From positions 372,001 through 436,000 of the forward strand of contig OZ244795.1 in the NCBI GenBank assembly GCA_965219925.1: a stretch of 64,000 bases of DNA, read 5' to 3'. The stretch is from Bin87 sp965219925. Lineage in GTDB: Bacteria; Chloroflexota; Dehalococcoidia; Lucifugimonadales; UBA3495. Position numbers and translations under genes: made by a program. Positions 52,042-61,379 of this stretch are shown here, piece by piece. A model generated the notes under the pieces. That model was not told the DNA's origin. It made no database searches and worked only from the letters and a program-made list of their open reading frames with translations. How positions within the stretch are numbered: position 1 is the first letter of the stretch; the number at the start of each line of letters is the position of its first letter.

Positions 52042-52188
52042 CTCACCCGTACCCACACTTTGTCATTGCGAGCGTAGCGTGGCAATCCCGTTCCCACCGC
52101 TCATCCTGAGTCTGTCGAAGGGCCTGACACCTCATCGAGATTGCCACGTCGCTCTGCTCCTCGCAATGACAGATTAATGCGGGTGCGC
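52042..52188. repeat. Family-1 repeat, short form
   Basis: CTCACCCGTACCCACACTTT, GTCATTGCGAGCGTAGCGTG, GCTCATCCTGAGTCTGTCGA, CATCGAGATTGCCACGTCGC, CTCGCAATGACAG and GGGTGCG. Fills 52037-52230. Confidence 0.8.
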
Positions 52189-52274
52189 CTCCAGGTAGGT
52201 GCCGGGTCAAATACCGGCAGGTCTGCGTGCTAGAATGGCCTGAACACTGTTTTGAGCCGGATGGAGGACCCAAC

Positions 52275-53708
52275 ATGCTGACCAGGCTGGAAGTTAACGG
52301 GTTCAAAAATCTGGTCAATTTCGCATTGGATTTTGGCCCGTACACCTGCATTGCCGGGCCCAATGGAGTAGGCAAGTCCAACATCTTCGACGCCATCCGC
52401 TTTCTGTCCCTGCTGACGGAATGCACCATAAACGAGTCGGCGTTGCAAATCCGCAGCGCCGGCGAGGAGACGGGGGATATTGCCGACCTGTTTTTCTCTG
52501 GCAGTGGGGAGCGGTACGAGCGGATTGAGTTCGCGGTGGAGATGATAGTCGGCCGCAGCGTGTCAGACGATTTCGGTCGAAATGTTGAAGCGTCATCCTC
52601 ATTTCTGCGTTACGAAGTCGGCTTTCGGTATGAACTGCCATCGCTGGTTACCGGGCCTTTGGGTGGGCTGGTTCTGGAACGGGAAGAATTGCGTCCTATC
52701 GCTACGGGTCGAGCAATGCATCACCTGAAGTTTCCCCACAGCAAGGGAAAGTTTCGGGATAGCGTGGTGTACAACAAACGGCACGCGCGCAGCGGGTTCA
52801 TTTCCACCAGTAATGACCACGAAACCGAGCGGACTACCATTGTGGTGCATCAGGACGGAGGTTCCCACGGGCGGGGCCGGCCGGCCCCGGCGGAAGGGGC
52901 GACGCGGACCATCATCGGGACGGAGAACACAGCGGCTACACCGACGATATTGGCGGCGCGGCGGGAAATGCAGAGCTGGCGGGTTTTGGCGCTGGACCCG
53001 GCGGCGATGCGTCGCCCCGACCGTTACACCCAGGCGCCGGGTATCGCAGCCAACGGGGCGCACATACCGGCAACGCTGCAGCATCTGGCGAACATTGCCC
53101 CGGAGCAGGGCGAGCCGTCGCATACTGTATTCCAGATGGTTTCCATAATTTTGTCGGAGTTAGTTTCGGTCAAAATGGTCAATGTGGTCACGGATGACGT
53201 GCGGCAACTACTGTCGCTGGAAGTAGAAGAGCCATCGGGGCTAAGGCTGCGGGCCAGCTCAATTTCGGACAGTACGCTGCGGTTCCTGGCGCTGGCGGCG
53301 CTGTCAGAAGTTTTTGACGAGAACGCAGTTATCTGCATGGAGGAGCCGGAGAACGGGATACATCCCGAAAAGCTCGCGGCGATGAACCGGTTGCTGCGTG
53401 AAATAGCGGTTGACGCGGATGAACCGGTTGGGATAAAAAACCCGCTGCGTCAGGTGATAGTCGCCACTCACTCACCCTATTTTGTGCAGCTGCAGTACAA
53501 AAGCGACCTCGTCCTGGCTAAAGACAGGATGCTTCGTGCCGATTCGGGTCAAATCCTTGAGCATGTGCTGAAGTGCGATCCGTATCGTGGAACCTGGCGT
53601 TGTTCGACCGACCGCGACGGAATCGATCTGATTTCATTGCAGTCCTATCTGATGCCTCCGGATGATGTACAAATAGCCTTTCCGCCGGATTTCTGGGCGA
53701 GAACCTGA
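52275..53708 (+). CDS. AAA/ABC-type ATPase of the OLD/RecF-like (AAA_21) group
   Basis: 477 residues from ATG 52275 (GGAGG upstream). Walker A GPNGVGKS (28-35), signature-like SISDSTLRFLALAALSE, Walker B ICMEEPENGIHPEKL and H-loop VATHSPYF, the OLD/AbiLii/SMC-like layout. No TOPRIM domain is fused. The central insertion (about 100-270) has no recognised domain. No partner ORF follows within 400 bp. Such single ATPases are often linked to anti-phage systems, but also to other roles; context here gives no proof. Confidence 0.78.
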   Translation: MLTRLEVNGFKNLVNFALDFGPYTCIAGPNGVGKSNIFDAIRFLSLLTECTINESALQIRSAGEETGDIADLFFSGSGERYERIEFAVEMIVGRSVSDDFGRNVEASSSFLRYEVGFRYELPSLVTGPLGGLVLEREELRPIATGRAMHHLKFPHSKGKFRDSVVYNKRHARSGFISTSNDHETERTTIVVHQDGGSHGRGRPAPAEGATRTIIGTENTAATPTILAARREMQSWRVLALDPAAMRRPDRYTQAPGIAANGAHIPATLQHLANIAPEQGEPSHTVFQMVSIILSELVSVKMVNVVTDDVRQLLSLEVEEPSGLRLRASSISDSTLRFLALAALSEVFDENAVICMEEPENGIHPEKLAAMNRLLREIAVDADEPVGIKNPLRQVIVATHSPYFVQLQYKSDLVLAKDRMLRADSGQILEHVLKCDPYRGTWRCSTDRDGIDLISLQSYLMPPDDVQIAFPPDFWART

Positions 53709-53892
53709 TGCGGCGATGGCTGCGGCGCGCCCGGCAGGGTTTACACCGCTGAGGAGAGCAGGGCGCCGTGGGGCATGAGCTACGTCGCGCGCGGCGTGTT
53801 TGCCCCACGACAGCGTTGTGGGTTCGCCGATGAATCTACCGGTCGATTTATCAAATGCGTCGGTTGCCGCCGGCGGTCAGGGTACGTGAAGG
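53709..53892. other. Gene-free stretch
   Basis: No credible gene, tRNA or terminator seen between the ATPase stop and the next repeat. A minus-strand frame covers part of it but overlaps the ATPase and has arginine/serine-rich shadow composition. Confidence 0.5.
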
Positions 53893-54117
53893 CTCACGCG
53901 TACCCACATTAATCTGTCATTGCGCCCCCGTACTCGATGCGGGGATTGGCAATCTCGTCGCCGTAGCAATGGTGGTTTGCCGACTTGTGTTCAACCCTAG
54001 CGAGATTGCCACGTCCCTCGACAAGCTCGGGATGATCCTTCGACGGGCTCAGGATGGGCGGAAGATCCTCGCAATGACAGTAGGCCAGTTTGGTTTGACA
54101 CAGTGGGTACGGGTGAG
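53893..54117. repeat. Family-1 repeat, reverse form
   Basis: CTCACGCGTACCCACATTAA ... CCCCCGTACTCGATGCGGGG ... GGCAATCTCGTCGCCGTAGC ... AGCGAGATTGCCACG ... CTCGCAATGACAG ... GGTACGGGTGAG. Immediately upstream of the MFS transporter. Confidence 0.85.
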
Positions 54118-54195
54118 ACGTGAGAGTGTAGAATCTTGGGCGGATTTACGCGACGGCGCCATCGTGGCGTAACAGGAACCAAGGCCCATTACTGA

Positions 54196-55515
54196 ATGCA
54201 CCTTCTGATCGCCTACATATCCCGAAACACACCCTTTTACTATGGTTGGATAGTTCTCGGAGCCGCCGGCAGCAGCATGGTGGTGCGAAATGCCGCCGGC
54301 AGCCTCACCTTCGCCGTCTTCGTGCCCCTGATCGCGGAAGATACCGGATGGAGCCGTGCCCTCGTGGGTGGCGCAGCCGCTGTCGGAGGATTGTTGGCCA
54401 CCGGCGCATCGCCTCCCTTCGGGTGGGCCATCGACAAGTTCGGAGCCCGGGTCGTGCTGGTGTTGTCGCTGGTCATCATCGGTCTCAGCACTATGGCGCT
54501 GGCCTGGCTCGAAGTGCACATCGCAATCTTCTATGCCGCCATGGCCATCGGGCGCATCATGTTCAGCAGTCCGCTGAACGTGGGTCCGGCAACCGTGGTT
54601 GGGCGCTGGTTTGTCAGGCAGCGCGGCCGGGCCACCGGGCTGCTGTTCTTGTCCCACTCGGGGGGCATGGCGTTATTTCCGCTGGTAGCCACCTGGTTGA
54701 GTTATGCCTACAGTTGGCAAACCGCCTGGATCGTGCTGGGACTCATGGTGTACGCCATTGCGCTGGCTCCGGCGGCCTTGCTGATCGCACAGCGGCCTGA
54801 GGACGTCGGCCTGCTTCCCGACGGCGATCTTCCGGACGATGCTGTTCCCGATGCCGATGCCGCCGGTCATGCGACAGCGGCGCCGGTGGACACCGAACCG
54901 CAATGGACAACGCGACAGGCCCTGCGAACGCCCGCCCTTTGGGTATTGGCCATCGGCACCGGGTTTCTTTTCCTGCTGCAATCGGGCACCAATGTTTATC
55001 AGGCCGATCTGCTGCGGTCTCGCGGCATTGACCTCACGTTGTCGCAGTTGAGCATCGTCGTCAACGCGGCCGGCACCGGGTTGGGCAGCCTTTTATGGGG
55101 CCGGGTGGTTGAGAATCTGCGAGTTTCTTACACCTACGCCATGGTGGCTCTGGTAATGGCGTTGGCGCTGGGTCTGTTCGTAATCGCCGACAACGTATTG
55201 TTGGGGTTTACGGCGGCGGGCCTGTTCGGGATTGCCGTGGCGGGCATCCTGGTCGTGCCCGCCGTTGCCTACGCCGACTTCTTCGGGCGTCAGTCCCTGG
55301 GCACCATTCGCGGCGTTACGGAGCCATTCACTTCATTGGGGCAGGCCATTGGCGCCGTGTCGTCCGGGTTGGTTTTCCAGTTTGCCCAGTCGTACACCTA
55401 TGCCTTTGTTGTGTACGCCATGTTGGCGACGCTGACTGCGGCTGCTCTGCTGTTGGCCCGCCCGCCCAGTCATCCGGCTGCTGCCGCCGCGATCGCCGGG
55501 GAAACCGCCGATTAG
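54196..55515 (+). CDS. MFS transporter (oxalate:formate-antiporter-like group)
   Basis: 439 residues with about 12 membrane helices. FYYGWIVLGAAGSSMVVRNA at the start, GPATVVGRWFVRQRGRATGL (MFS loop motif around helix 4-5), PPFGWAIDKFGARVVLVLS (D-x-x-G-R type loop 2-3), WVLAIGTGFLFLL. A monocarboxylate or organic acid transporter is likely; substrate unknown. It opens the neighbourhood with the SDR, HD and LLM genes and may feed it. Confidence 0.85.
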   Translation: MHLLIAYISRNTPFYYGWIVLGAAGSSMVVRNAAGSLTFAVFVPLIAEDTGWSRALVGGAAAVGGLLATGASPPFGWAIDKFGARVVLVLSLVIIGLSTMALAWLEVHIAIFYAAMAIGRIMFSSPLNVGPATVVGRWFVRQRGRATGLLFLSHSGGMALFPLVATWLSYAYSWQTAWIVLGLMVYAIALAPAALLIAQRPEDVGLLPDGDLPDDAVPDADAAGHATAAPVDTEPQWTTRQALRTPALWVLAIGTGFLFLLQSGTNVYQADLLRSRGIDLTLSQLSIVVNAAGTGLGSLLWGRVVENLRVSYTYAMVALVMALALGLFVIADNVLLGFTAAGLFGIAVAGILVVPAVAYADFFGRQSLGTIRGVTEPFTSLGQAIGAVSSGLVFQFAQSYTYAFVVYAMLATLTAAALLLARPPSHPAAAAAIAGETAD

Positions 55516-55528
55516 GGCCGGTAATGTC

Positions 55529-56416
55529 CTATGACCCGGTTATGGGCAGGTCGGGATAAGCCTGGGAAGTAGGGAAGGGTCGGTCGGGATCAACCCGTCG
55601 CAGCTGGTAAGCATCGGACTCCATGATGGCGTCTATGTTGGCGGGAAAGTCCTCGAAACGGTCGGCGAAGGCGCGTATCAGCCGGCCGGACAGCGTTCCG
55701 CAGTCGTCGCTGCCCAGGAATACGGCCAGCGACGCAGCGCGTTCTATCGAGGCCCCCTCCCCTGAAGTCACCTGAACGCCGCGCTCGTACATCGCGGTGT
55801 CGCCGATCTCTTTCGCCAGATCCCGCGTCTCTTCCCACATGCGGGTGTTTATGGATCCGGGACTGATGGCGTTCACGGTTATGGCGGTGTCGGCCAACTC
55901 CATAGCCAGGTTTTCGGTCAGGTTTACGATGGCCACCTTGGCGGCGTCGTAGGCGGTGACGTTGGGCCCGCCCACGCCTGACATGTTCACGATTCGACCT
56001 GAACCCTGCTCCAGCATAATCGGGATTACCGCCCGGCAGCCGAAGTACACCCCCAACAGGTGGACGTTGATGGTTCGCGCCCAATCGTCCGGATCGTTTT
56101 CCCACAGGCGACCGACCGGGCCGATGTTTCCGGCGTTATTGACCATCACGTCAATTGCGCCGTAACGGTCCAGTGTGGAGGCCACCGCATTGTCCACTTG
56201 GCGCCGGCTGGTCACGTCGGCGATTACCGTCGATACCTCGGTTCCGAACCTTTCGGTTATGCTCTGCGCCGTCTCCTGCAATTCGGCGTCGGTGCGAGCT
56301 GCCAGAGTAAGTTTTGCTCCCGCCTCGGCGTATGCCATTGCGATGGCCTGTCCGATTCCGCGCCCGCCGCCGGTTATCAGTGCCACGCTCCCGTCGAGTT
56401 TCTTCCGGTCAACCAT
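55529..56416 (-). CDS. SDR-family NAD(P)-dependent oxidoreductase
   Basis: 295 residues. Classical SDR: GGGRGIGQAIAM (about 17-28), DVMVNNAGNIGP, Ser in GRIVNMSGVGGPN and the catalytic pair YDAAK. Length is longer than the usual 250 because of the C-terminal DRFEDFPANIDAIMESD segment. Oxidoreductase of an alcohol/ketone. Divergent from the next gene (HD protein starts 80 bp away). Confidence 0.88.
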   Translation of the reverse strand: MVDRKKLDGSVALITGGGRGIGQAIAMAYAEAGAKLTLAARTDAELQETAQSITERFGTEVSTVIADVTSRRQVDNAVASTLDRYGAIDVMVNNAGNIGPVGRLWENDPDDWARTINVHLLGVYFGCRAVIPIMLEQGSGRIVNMSGVGGPNVTAYDAAKVAIVNLTENLAMELADTAITVNAISPGSINTRMWEETRDLAKEIGDTAMYERGVQVTSGEGASIERAASLAVFLGSDDCGTLSGRLIRAFADRFEDFPANIDAIMESDAYQLRRVDPDRPFPTSQAYPDLPITGS

Positions 56417-56496
56417 GGTGTGCCTCCTCCGGTGGAACGTGGGCCAATACTGCGGTGGTACAATTCGGCTACATACTACACGATGGGAGTGTACCC

Positions 56497-57090
56497 ATGA
56501 GCGATGAAATCCGGCCAGACGCCGGGGTTGCCACCACCGTTTCCTTTACCAGCATGGCGTCTGGAACCCGCGAAGACTACGAACTGCTGGAGCGGCTGGA
56601 GGCGGAATTTGCGGCCGGCACTGCCGAACGGGTACTGGACCAGCTGCGTGGCCTGGCGGGATCATTGGCCGGATACCAGGTTGACCGGTTGGAACATTCG
56701 TTGCAGACGGCCACCCGGGCGCATCTGGACGACGCCGACGAGGAAATGGTCGTCGCTGCCCTGCTCCACGACATCGGCGATTTGCTGTCACCCCACAACC
56801 ACAGTGAGCTGGCCGCCGCGGTGCTTCGGCCTTACGTGTCCGAGAAAACCTGGTGGATTGTCCGGCAGCACGGCTTGTTTCAGAGTTACTACTACGCGCA
56901 CCATCATGGCGGCGACCGCAATGCCCGCGACCGCTACATCGACCATCCCTGGTATCAGGATGCGGTTGATTTCTGCCACCGGTGGGATCAGCCATCATTC
57001 GATCCGGCGTTTCAGTCCCTCCCGATGGCATTCTTTGAGCCCATGGTTCACCGCATTTTCGCCCGCCAACCGTTCAGCGCGGTTGCCTGA
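56497..57090 (+). CDS. HD-domain protein (PhnZ/MIOX-like di-iron oxygenase fold)
   Basis: 197 residues from ATG 56497 (GGGAG upstream). VDRLEHSLQTATRAHLDDAD carries H67, AALLHDIGDLL carries H91-D92, PHNHSELAA carries H102 and WWIVRQHGLFQSYYYAHHHG carries H125. These fit the HD-type mixed-valent di-iron oxygenases (PhnZ, TmpB). Whether it oxidises a phosphonate or another alcohol is not known; plain HD phosphohydrolase is an alternative. Confidence 0.78.
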   Translation: MSDEIRPDAGVATTVSFTSMASGTREDYELLERLEAEFAAGTAERVLDQLRGLAGSLAGYQVDRLEHSLQTATRAHLDDADEEMVVAALLHDIGDLLSPHNHSELAAAVLRPYVSEKTWWIVRQHGLFQSYYYAHHHGGDRNARDRYIDHPWYQDAVDFCHRWDQPSFDPAFQSLPMAFFEPMVHRIFARQPFSAVA

Positions 57091-57146
57091 TTTCCGTTTC
57101 GATACGACCCCGCAAACCACCACAACCCCACACGAGGTAACCAACC

Positions 57147-57995
57147 ATGACCCTGGAAGGCAAAGTAGCGCTGGTGACCGGCGCCGGCGGTATGCGCGGC
57201 GTGGGTCGCGCCACCGCCCTGAAGCTGGCGTCGCAAGGCGCCGACGTAGCAATTACCGATATTCGGCGCCCGGCAGACGACCTGCCTCCCGGCGAGGTTC
57301 GCTCCGAGTGGCAGTCCATCGACAGCGTGGCCGACGAAGTGCGTAGTTTGGGACGCCGCGTGCTCCCGGTTTACGCCGACCTCTCCGAAAGCCAACAGAT
57401 CGAGGATCTGGTAGCGCAGACGGTGGATCATTTTGGTCGCCTGGACATAATGGTCAACAACGCCCGCGCCGTTATTGGCCGGGACAAGGTCCCGGTTACC
57501 GAGCTGGATGAAGACGTTTGGCATCACTTTCTGGCCATCAACACCACTGCCGTATTCCTGTGCACCAAGTTCGCCGGCCGTGAGATGGTGCGCATTGGCA
57601 ATGGTGGTCGCATCGTCAACATCGCCAGCAACGCCGGCAAGCAGGCCAGCGCAGACGGCGCCGCCTATTCTTCAAGCAAATTCGCCGTCATCGGATTGAC
57701 GCAGGCTTCGGCGCTGGATCTGGCGCCCCACGGCATTACCGTCAACGCGGTGTGCCCCGGCCCCATCAACACCGACCGGATGAGCTATTGGGAACGCGAC
57801 CAGGCCGCCCAGCGCGGATTGACCCAGGAGCAGTTTCGGGCCCAAATTGTGGCCGCATCCGGCGACCGCACCCCGTTGGGACGCATCGCCGAGGCTGAGG
57901 ACGTAGCCAACCTCGTTTCCTTTCTGGCCGGCCCTGACTCCGAATTCATCACCGGCCAGTCCTACAACGTCAACGGCGGCCTGTTGTTCCACTGA
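57147..57995 (+). CDS. SDR-family oxidoreductase
   Basis: 282 residues. GAGGMRGVGRATALKLA, a GxxxGxG-type motif with inserted residues; NNARAVIG where NNAG is usual; IVNIASNAG, YSSSK and a C-terminal GQSYNVNGGLLF. Resembles 3-oxoacyl-ACP reductase-like enzymes. Between HD and LLM genes on the same strand (56 nt and 30 nt gaps), so likely one operon. Confidence 0.9.
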   Translation: MTLEGKVALVTGAGGMRGVGRATALKLASQGADVAITDIRRPADDLPPGEVRSEWQSIDSVADEVRSLGRRVLPVYADLSESQQIEDLVAQTVDHFGRLDIMVNNARAVIGRDKVPVTELDEDVWHHFLAINTTAVFLCTKFAGREMVRIGNGGRIVNIASNAGKQASADGAAYSSSKFAVIGLTQASALDLAPHGITVNAVCPGPINTDRMSYWERDQAAQRGLTQEQFRAQIVAASGDRTPLGRIAEAEDVANLVSFLAGPDSEFITGQSYNVNGGLLFH

Positions 57996-58025
57996 GCAGA
58001 ATTACTAAATCACAGGAGCTCTCAA

Positions 58026-58985
58026 ATGCAGTACGGATTCACCCTGCCGGGGCGCGGCCCTCTGGCGAACCCCGACAACCTGGCCACCATTGCGCAGCGC
58101 GGCGAGGCGTTGGGCTTCGATTCCATCTCTCTGGGAGATCACATCCTCGTTCCCCGCAGCATTTCGTCCGAATATCCATACACCCAAACCGGCGAGTTTC
58201 CCGGCTCAACAACGGGTCAGTCCATGGAGCAAATCACCGCCCTGGCCTTCATGGCCGGCTGCACCGAAAAAATTCGGCTGGCTACCTCGGTGCTGATCGT
58301 TCCCCACCGCAACCCGATTGTTGCCGCCAAATCGCTGGCAACCCTGGATTACCTGTCCGGTGGCCGGCTCATTATTGGGGTGGGCGTGGGCTGGATGCGC
58401 GAGGAGTTCGAGGCTGTTGGTTGCGAACCGTTTGATGAACGCGGCGCCGTCACTGACGAATATATCCGCGCATTCAAGGAGCTATGGACGTCGGACAACC
58501 CCACGTTCGAGGGTAAGTACGTCAGTTTTTCCGATATTAATTTCCTCCCCAAGCCGGTGCAAAAGCCGCATCCGCCCCTGTGGGTCGGGGGAGAGAGCCG
58601 GCCGGCCATCCGTCGCGCCGCCACTCTGTGCGACGGTTGGTATCCCATTGGCAATAACCCGTCGTTCCCGGTGGGCACGCCCGATGCCCTGCAGCAAGGC
58701 ATGGATCGCCTCCGCCGCACCGCTGAACGCGCCGGCCGCAACCCCGAAGAAATCCAGATTATTTACCGGAGTCACGACTATCGCATCACCGGAGCCGATA
58801 CCAGCAGCGAACGTACCCGTTTCACGGGCAGCAGCGAGCAGATCGCCGGAGACATCCGCCAGTATCAGGATATGGGCGTCAGCTACCTGGTGCTGGATAT
58901 CGCCCGGCTCAGCGGAGATGGCAATCTGGAAGAAACCCTGGGTCATCTGGAGGATTTCACCACCCAGGTCGCAGCGAAAGTCTGA
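58026..58985 (+). CDS. LLM-class F420-dependent oxidoreductase
   Basis: 319 residues. GEALGFDSISLGDHILVPRS, IRLATSVLIVPHRNPIVAAK, LDYLSGGRLIIGVGVGWMRE and KPHPPLWVGGESRPAIRRAA are the F420-dependent TIGR03619-type blocks. Possibly oxidises a substrate together with the neighbouring SDR and HD enzymes. GGAG ribosome site at about 58013. Confidence 0.9.
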   Translation: MQYGFTLPGRGPLANPDNLATIAQRGEALGFDSISLGDHILVPRSISSEYPYTQTGEFPGSTTGQSMEQITALAFMAGCTEKIRLATSVLIVPHRNPIVAAKSLATLDYLSGGRLIIGVGVGWMREEFEAVGCEPFDERGAVTDEYIRAFKELWTSDNPTFEGKYVSFSDINFLPKPVQKPHPPLWVGGESRPAIRRAATLCDGWYPIGNNPSFPVGTPDALQQGMDRLRRTAERAGRNPEEIQIIYRSHDYRITGADTSSERTRFTGSSEQIAGDIRQYQDMGVSYLVLDIARLSGDGNLEETLGHLEDFTTQVAAKV

Positions 58986-59040
58986 TCGAACCACTACGCC
59001 CAATTCATTTCTGACCTGGCAGGCCGGCCACCGGTCTTTT

Positions 59041-59213
59041 GCGTACCCACTTTGTCATTGCGCCCCCGTACTCGATGCGGGGGTTGGCAATCTCGTCGCT
59101 GTAGCAACGGGGGTTCGTCGACGTGTGTTCAGCCTCATCGAGATTGCCACGTGGTTCGACAGGCTCACCATGAGCGGCTGTGCTCCTCGCAATGACAAAG
59201 TGGGTACACGTGA
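59041..59213. repeat. Family-1 repeat, reverse form
   Basis: GCGTACCCACTTTGTCATTG ... CCCCGTACTCGATGCGGGGG ... GGCAATCTCGTCGCTGTAGC ... CATCGAGATTGCCACG ... CTCGCAATGACAAAGTGGGT. Outer arm ACGTGA at the right. It extends the kinase frame upstream. Confidence 0.85.
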
Positions 59214-59236
59214 AGACCACCGGTAACCTTGGGCCA

Positions 59237-60292
59237 ATGCCCTTTTCGCTTACGGCCGACAACGCCATCGCCTATCTCGTGGAACGTGGCGTCGTGGATG
59301 TCGCGGCCGCCGGCGTTGCAACCGCCGAGACGCTGGGTGGTGGCGTTTCGAATATCGTGGTGCGCGTTTCTACACCCGGCGATTCCGACGGCGCTCTGGT
59401 TGTAAAACAATCGCTGCCGCAACTGAGAGTCCCCCAGGAATGGTTAGCCGACCGGCATCGCATCCACCGTGAATGGGCCAGCATCCGTTACCTGGCCGAT
59501 GTGTTGCCGCCCGCCGGCATTCCGCGAGTAGTTTACGAAAACGAGGATGACTTCCTTTACGTGATGACGTCGGCCCCGGCGGCGGGTGTGAACTGGAAGG
59601 ATGCCTTGCTCGGCGGCCGCGTAGATATCCCGGTTGCCGGCAAGGTCGGGGCCTTGTTGGGCAGGATCCACCGAGCCACTCAAATCGCAGACGGCAACAT
59701 TCCAGACAGCCTGGAGCCGTTCGCCGACCAGCAGTGTTTCGTACAGTTACGCATCGACCCATACCATCGCGCCACAGCAGGCGTCCATCCCGATCTCGCC
59801 TCTGCAATCGAAGCCGAAGCCCAGCGAATGCTCAATCATCCGCTGGCGATGGTGCACGGTGATTACAGTCCCAAAAACGTCATCGTAACCGGCGCCGGCG
59901 ATTCCGCCGCCGTGTTTTTGCTGGATTTTGAGGTTGTGCACCTGGGCAATCCGGTTTTTGATCTGTCTTTCATGATCAATCACCTGACTTTGAAGGCGGT
60001 TCACCAGCCCGGATTGACCGAGCGTTACAACCGGGCCGCCCGGTCTTTCTGGAATGGTTACACCCGCGCCGTCGGTTTGCAGTCGAATGATGCTGTGGAG
60101 CTGGAATCTCACACCATCCGCCAATTGGGTGTGCTTCTGCTGGCCCGAGTGGACGGCAAATCCCCCGCCGAGTACATCATTACCGATGACGCCCGGGCCC
60201 GAGTGCGTCGGCTGGCCCGTTTGATATTGTCCGGCGGCTTGACTCGGATATCCCACGTACATGACTGGCTGTTGAATCCCCGCAACGGTTGA
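59237..60292 (+). CDS. Aminoglycoside-phosphotransferase-fold kinase (methylthioribose-kinase-like)
   Basis: 351 residues from ATG 59237. APH fold with Brenner motif HGDYSPKNVIV, metal-binding LLDFEVV, and GNPVFDLSFMINHLTLKA. The N-lobe has VVRVSTPGDSDGALVVKQSL (VKQ lysine). Related to 5-methylthioribose kinase; true substrate a small alcohol or sugar. The repeat ends 24 nt before the start. Confidence 0.75.
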   Translation: MPFSLTADNAIAYLVERGVVDVAAAGVATAETLGGGVSNIVVRVSTPGDSDGALVVKQSLPQLRVPQEWLADRHRIHREWASIRYLADVLPPAGIPRVVYENEDDFLYVMTSAPAAGVNWKDALLGGRVDIPVAGKVGALLGRIHRATQIADGNIPDSLEPFADQQCFVQLRIDPYHRATAGVHPDLASAIEAEAQRMLNHPLAMVHGDYSPKNVIVTGAGDSAAVFLLDFEVVHLGNPVFDLSFMINHLTLKAVHQPGLTERYNRAARSFWNGYTRAVGLQSNDAVELESHTIRQLGVLLLARVDGKSPAEYIITDDARARVRRLARLILSGGLTRISHVHDWLLNPRNG

Positions 60293-60466
60293 TCTCGGTA
60301 CGCGATATGCCGGCGCAGACGGTGGCGCGTCCCCGGTTCCTGATCCTCCAACACGGTCAACCGGAGTGACATCAGGCCCTTGTGCGGTCGTGTTCCGGCT
60401 GTTTATCGTGGATGATGTAAACCGCTCAATCCCTTGCGCCACTGTCGCCGGGAGCCCGCAACACCG

Positions 60467-61168
60467 ATGCAAACCATGCCCAACTCACAATACCCGGCAT
60501 CCCAACCCCTGACCGCAGCTGCTAAACCTCCGCAGCCGGTGGATAGCGATGCTTCCCTGCGCCCGGAAAGCGAAATGAACCCGGCCTGGCCGGCAGTGTT
60601 CTATGCAACAGCCACGCCCGGCGAAATGTTCCGCTGCCTGAATTCCCGGACGCCAAGGTTGTTTGCCGACCTGTCCGGATACCTGGTCATGCTGCCGGAA
60701 CCTGACCTGTATCTGCTGGCGTCCGCTGTTTTCCGGCTGCATCAGCATCCCGAGGCCGTGGAGAGCCGGGACATGTCATGCTTCGGCGGCGAACCGGAAA
60801 TTCAGGACGCCCGCGACCCGGTTGAGATTTGGGCACCGCGACTCGCGGCGGCGCTGCTCACCGAGCTGGGATGGCGCAATTGCCGCGAAATGGGCAGCAA
60901 TCCCACCGGCGCGGCGCGTCGGGGAAGGCTGTTGCAACTCATAAGCGCGTTTGCGCCGTTGTCCCGTTCTGGACCGTCTCCCACGCATCGGGGCAAGATG
61001 CTGGGCAACTGCCCGTTTTGCGCTGCACGAGCGGAACTTTGCGTGCTGCTTCCGGAGGTTCGTTGGCGATGCTTCTCTTGCGAACTTGGCGGAGGGTTGC
61101 TGGAATTCGGCCAGGAAATTCTCTATGCCGCGATGGGGCATCCCACGACGGGGACTGTCTCATCATAA
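60467..61168 (+). CDS. Orphan protein with DnaG-type CHC2 zinc finger at its C-terminus
   Basis: 233 residues from ATG 60467 (GGGAG upstream; the frame is open to 60434). Residues 182-205 give NCPFC ... RWRCFSCELGGGLLEFG, a close echo of the DnaG zinc-binding domain (CPFHx..., CFGCGxGGD). C182, C185, C202 and C205 are the four ligands; the usual His is Cys here. The N-terminal about 170 residues carry no primase or Toprim domain. No replication gene nearby. Function unknown; DNA or RNA binding is inferred. Confidence 0.7.
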   Translation: MQTMPNSQYPASQPLTAAAKPPQPVDSDASLRPESEMNPAWPAVFYATATPGEMFRCLNSRTPRLFADLSGYLVMLPEPDLYLLASAVFRLHQHPEAVESRDMSCFGGEPEIQDARDPVEIWAPRLAAALLTELGWRNCREMGSNPTGAARRGRLLQLISAFAPLSRSGPSPTHRGKMLGNCPFCAARAELCVLLPEVRWRCFSCELGGGLLEFGQEILYAAMGHPTTGTVSS

Positions 61169-61210
61169 ATCCCTGATACTGAGAAAATTGTGAAACTCCA
61201 GCCCCTGCCT

Positions 61211-61368
61211 ACTGTCATTGCGAGAAGTGGATGGTTCGACAGGCTCACCATGAGCGGAAGGTGGTCAGTGCGGATTTTCTCCCTCACCCCAACCCTCTCC
61301 CATCAAGGGAGAGGGTGCGAGATTGCCACGCTGGGGTCGCAATGACAGATTAAAGTGAGCACGCGTGA
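61211..61368. repeat. Composite family-1 fragment with CCCTCTCCC hairpin
   Basis: ACTGTCATTGCGAGAAGTGG, TTCGACAGGCTCACCATGAG, CTCACCCCAACCCTCTCCCA with GGGAGAGGGTG, then CGAGATTGCCACGCTGGGGT and GTGAGCACGCGTGAGG. A family-1 copy invaded by the hairpin element. Confidence 0.75.
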
Positions 61369-61379
61369 GGACTTCCACC

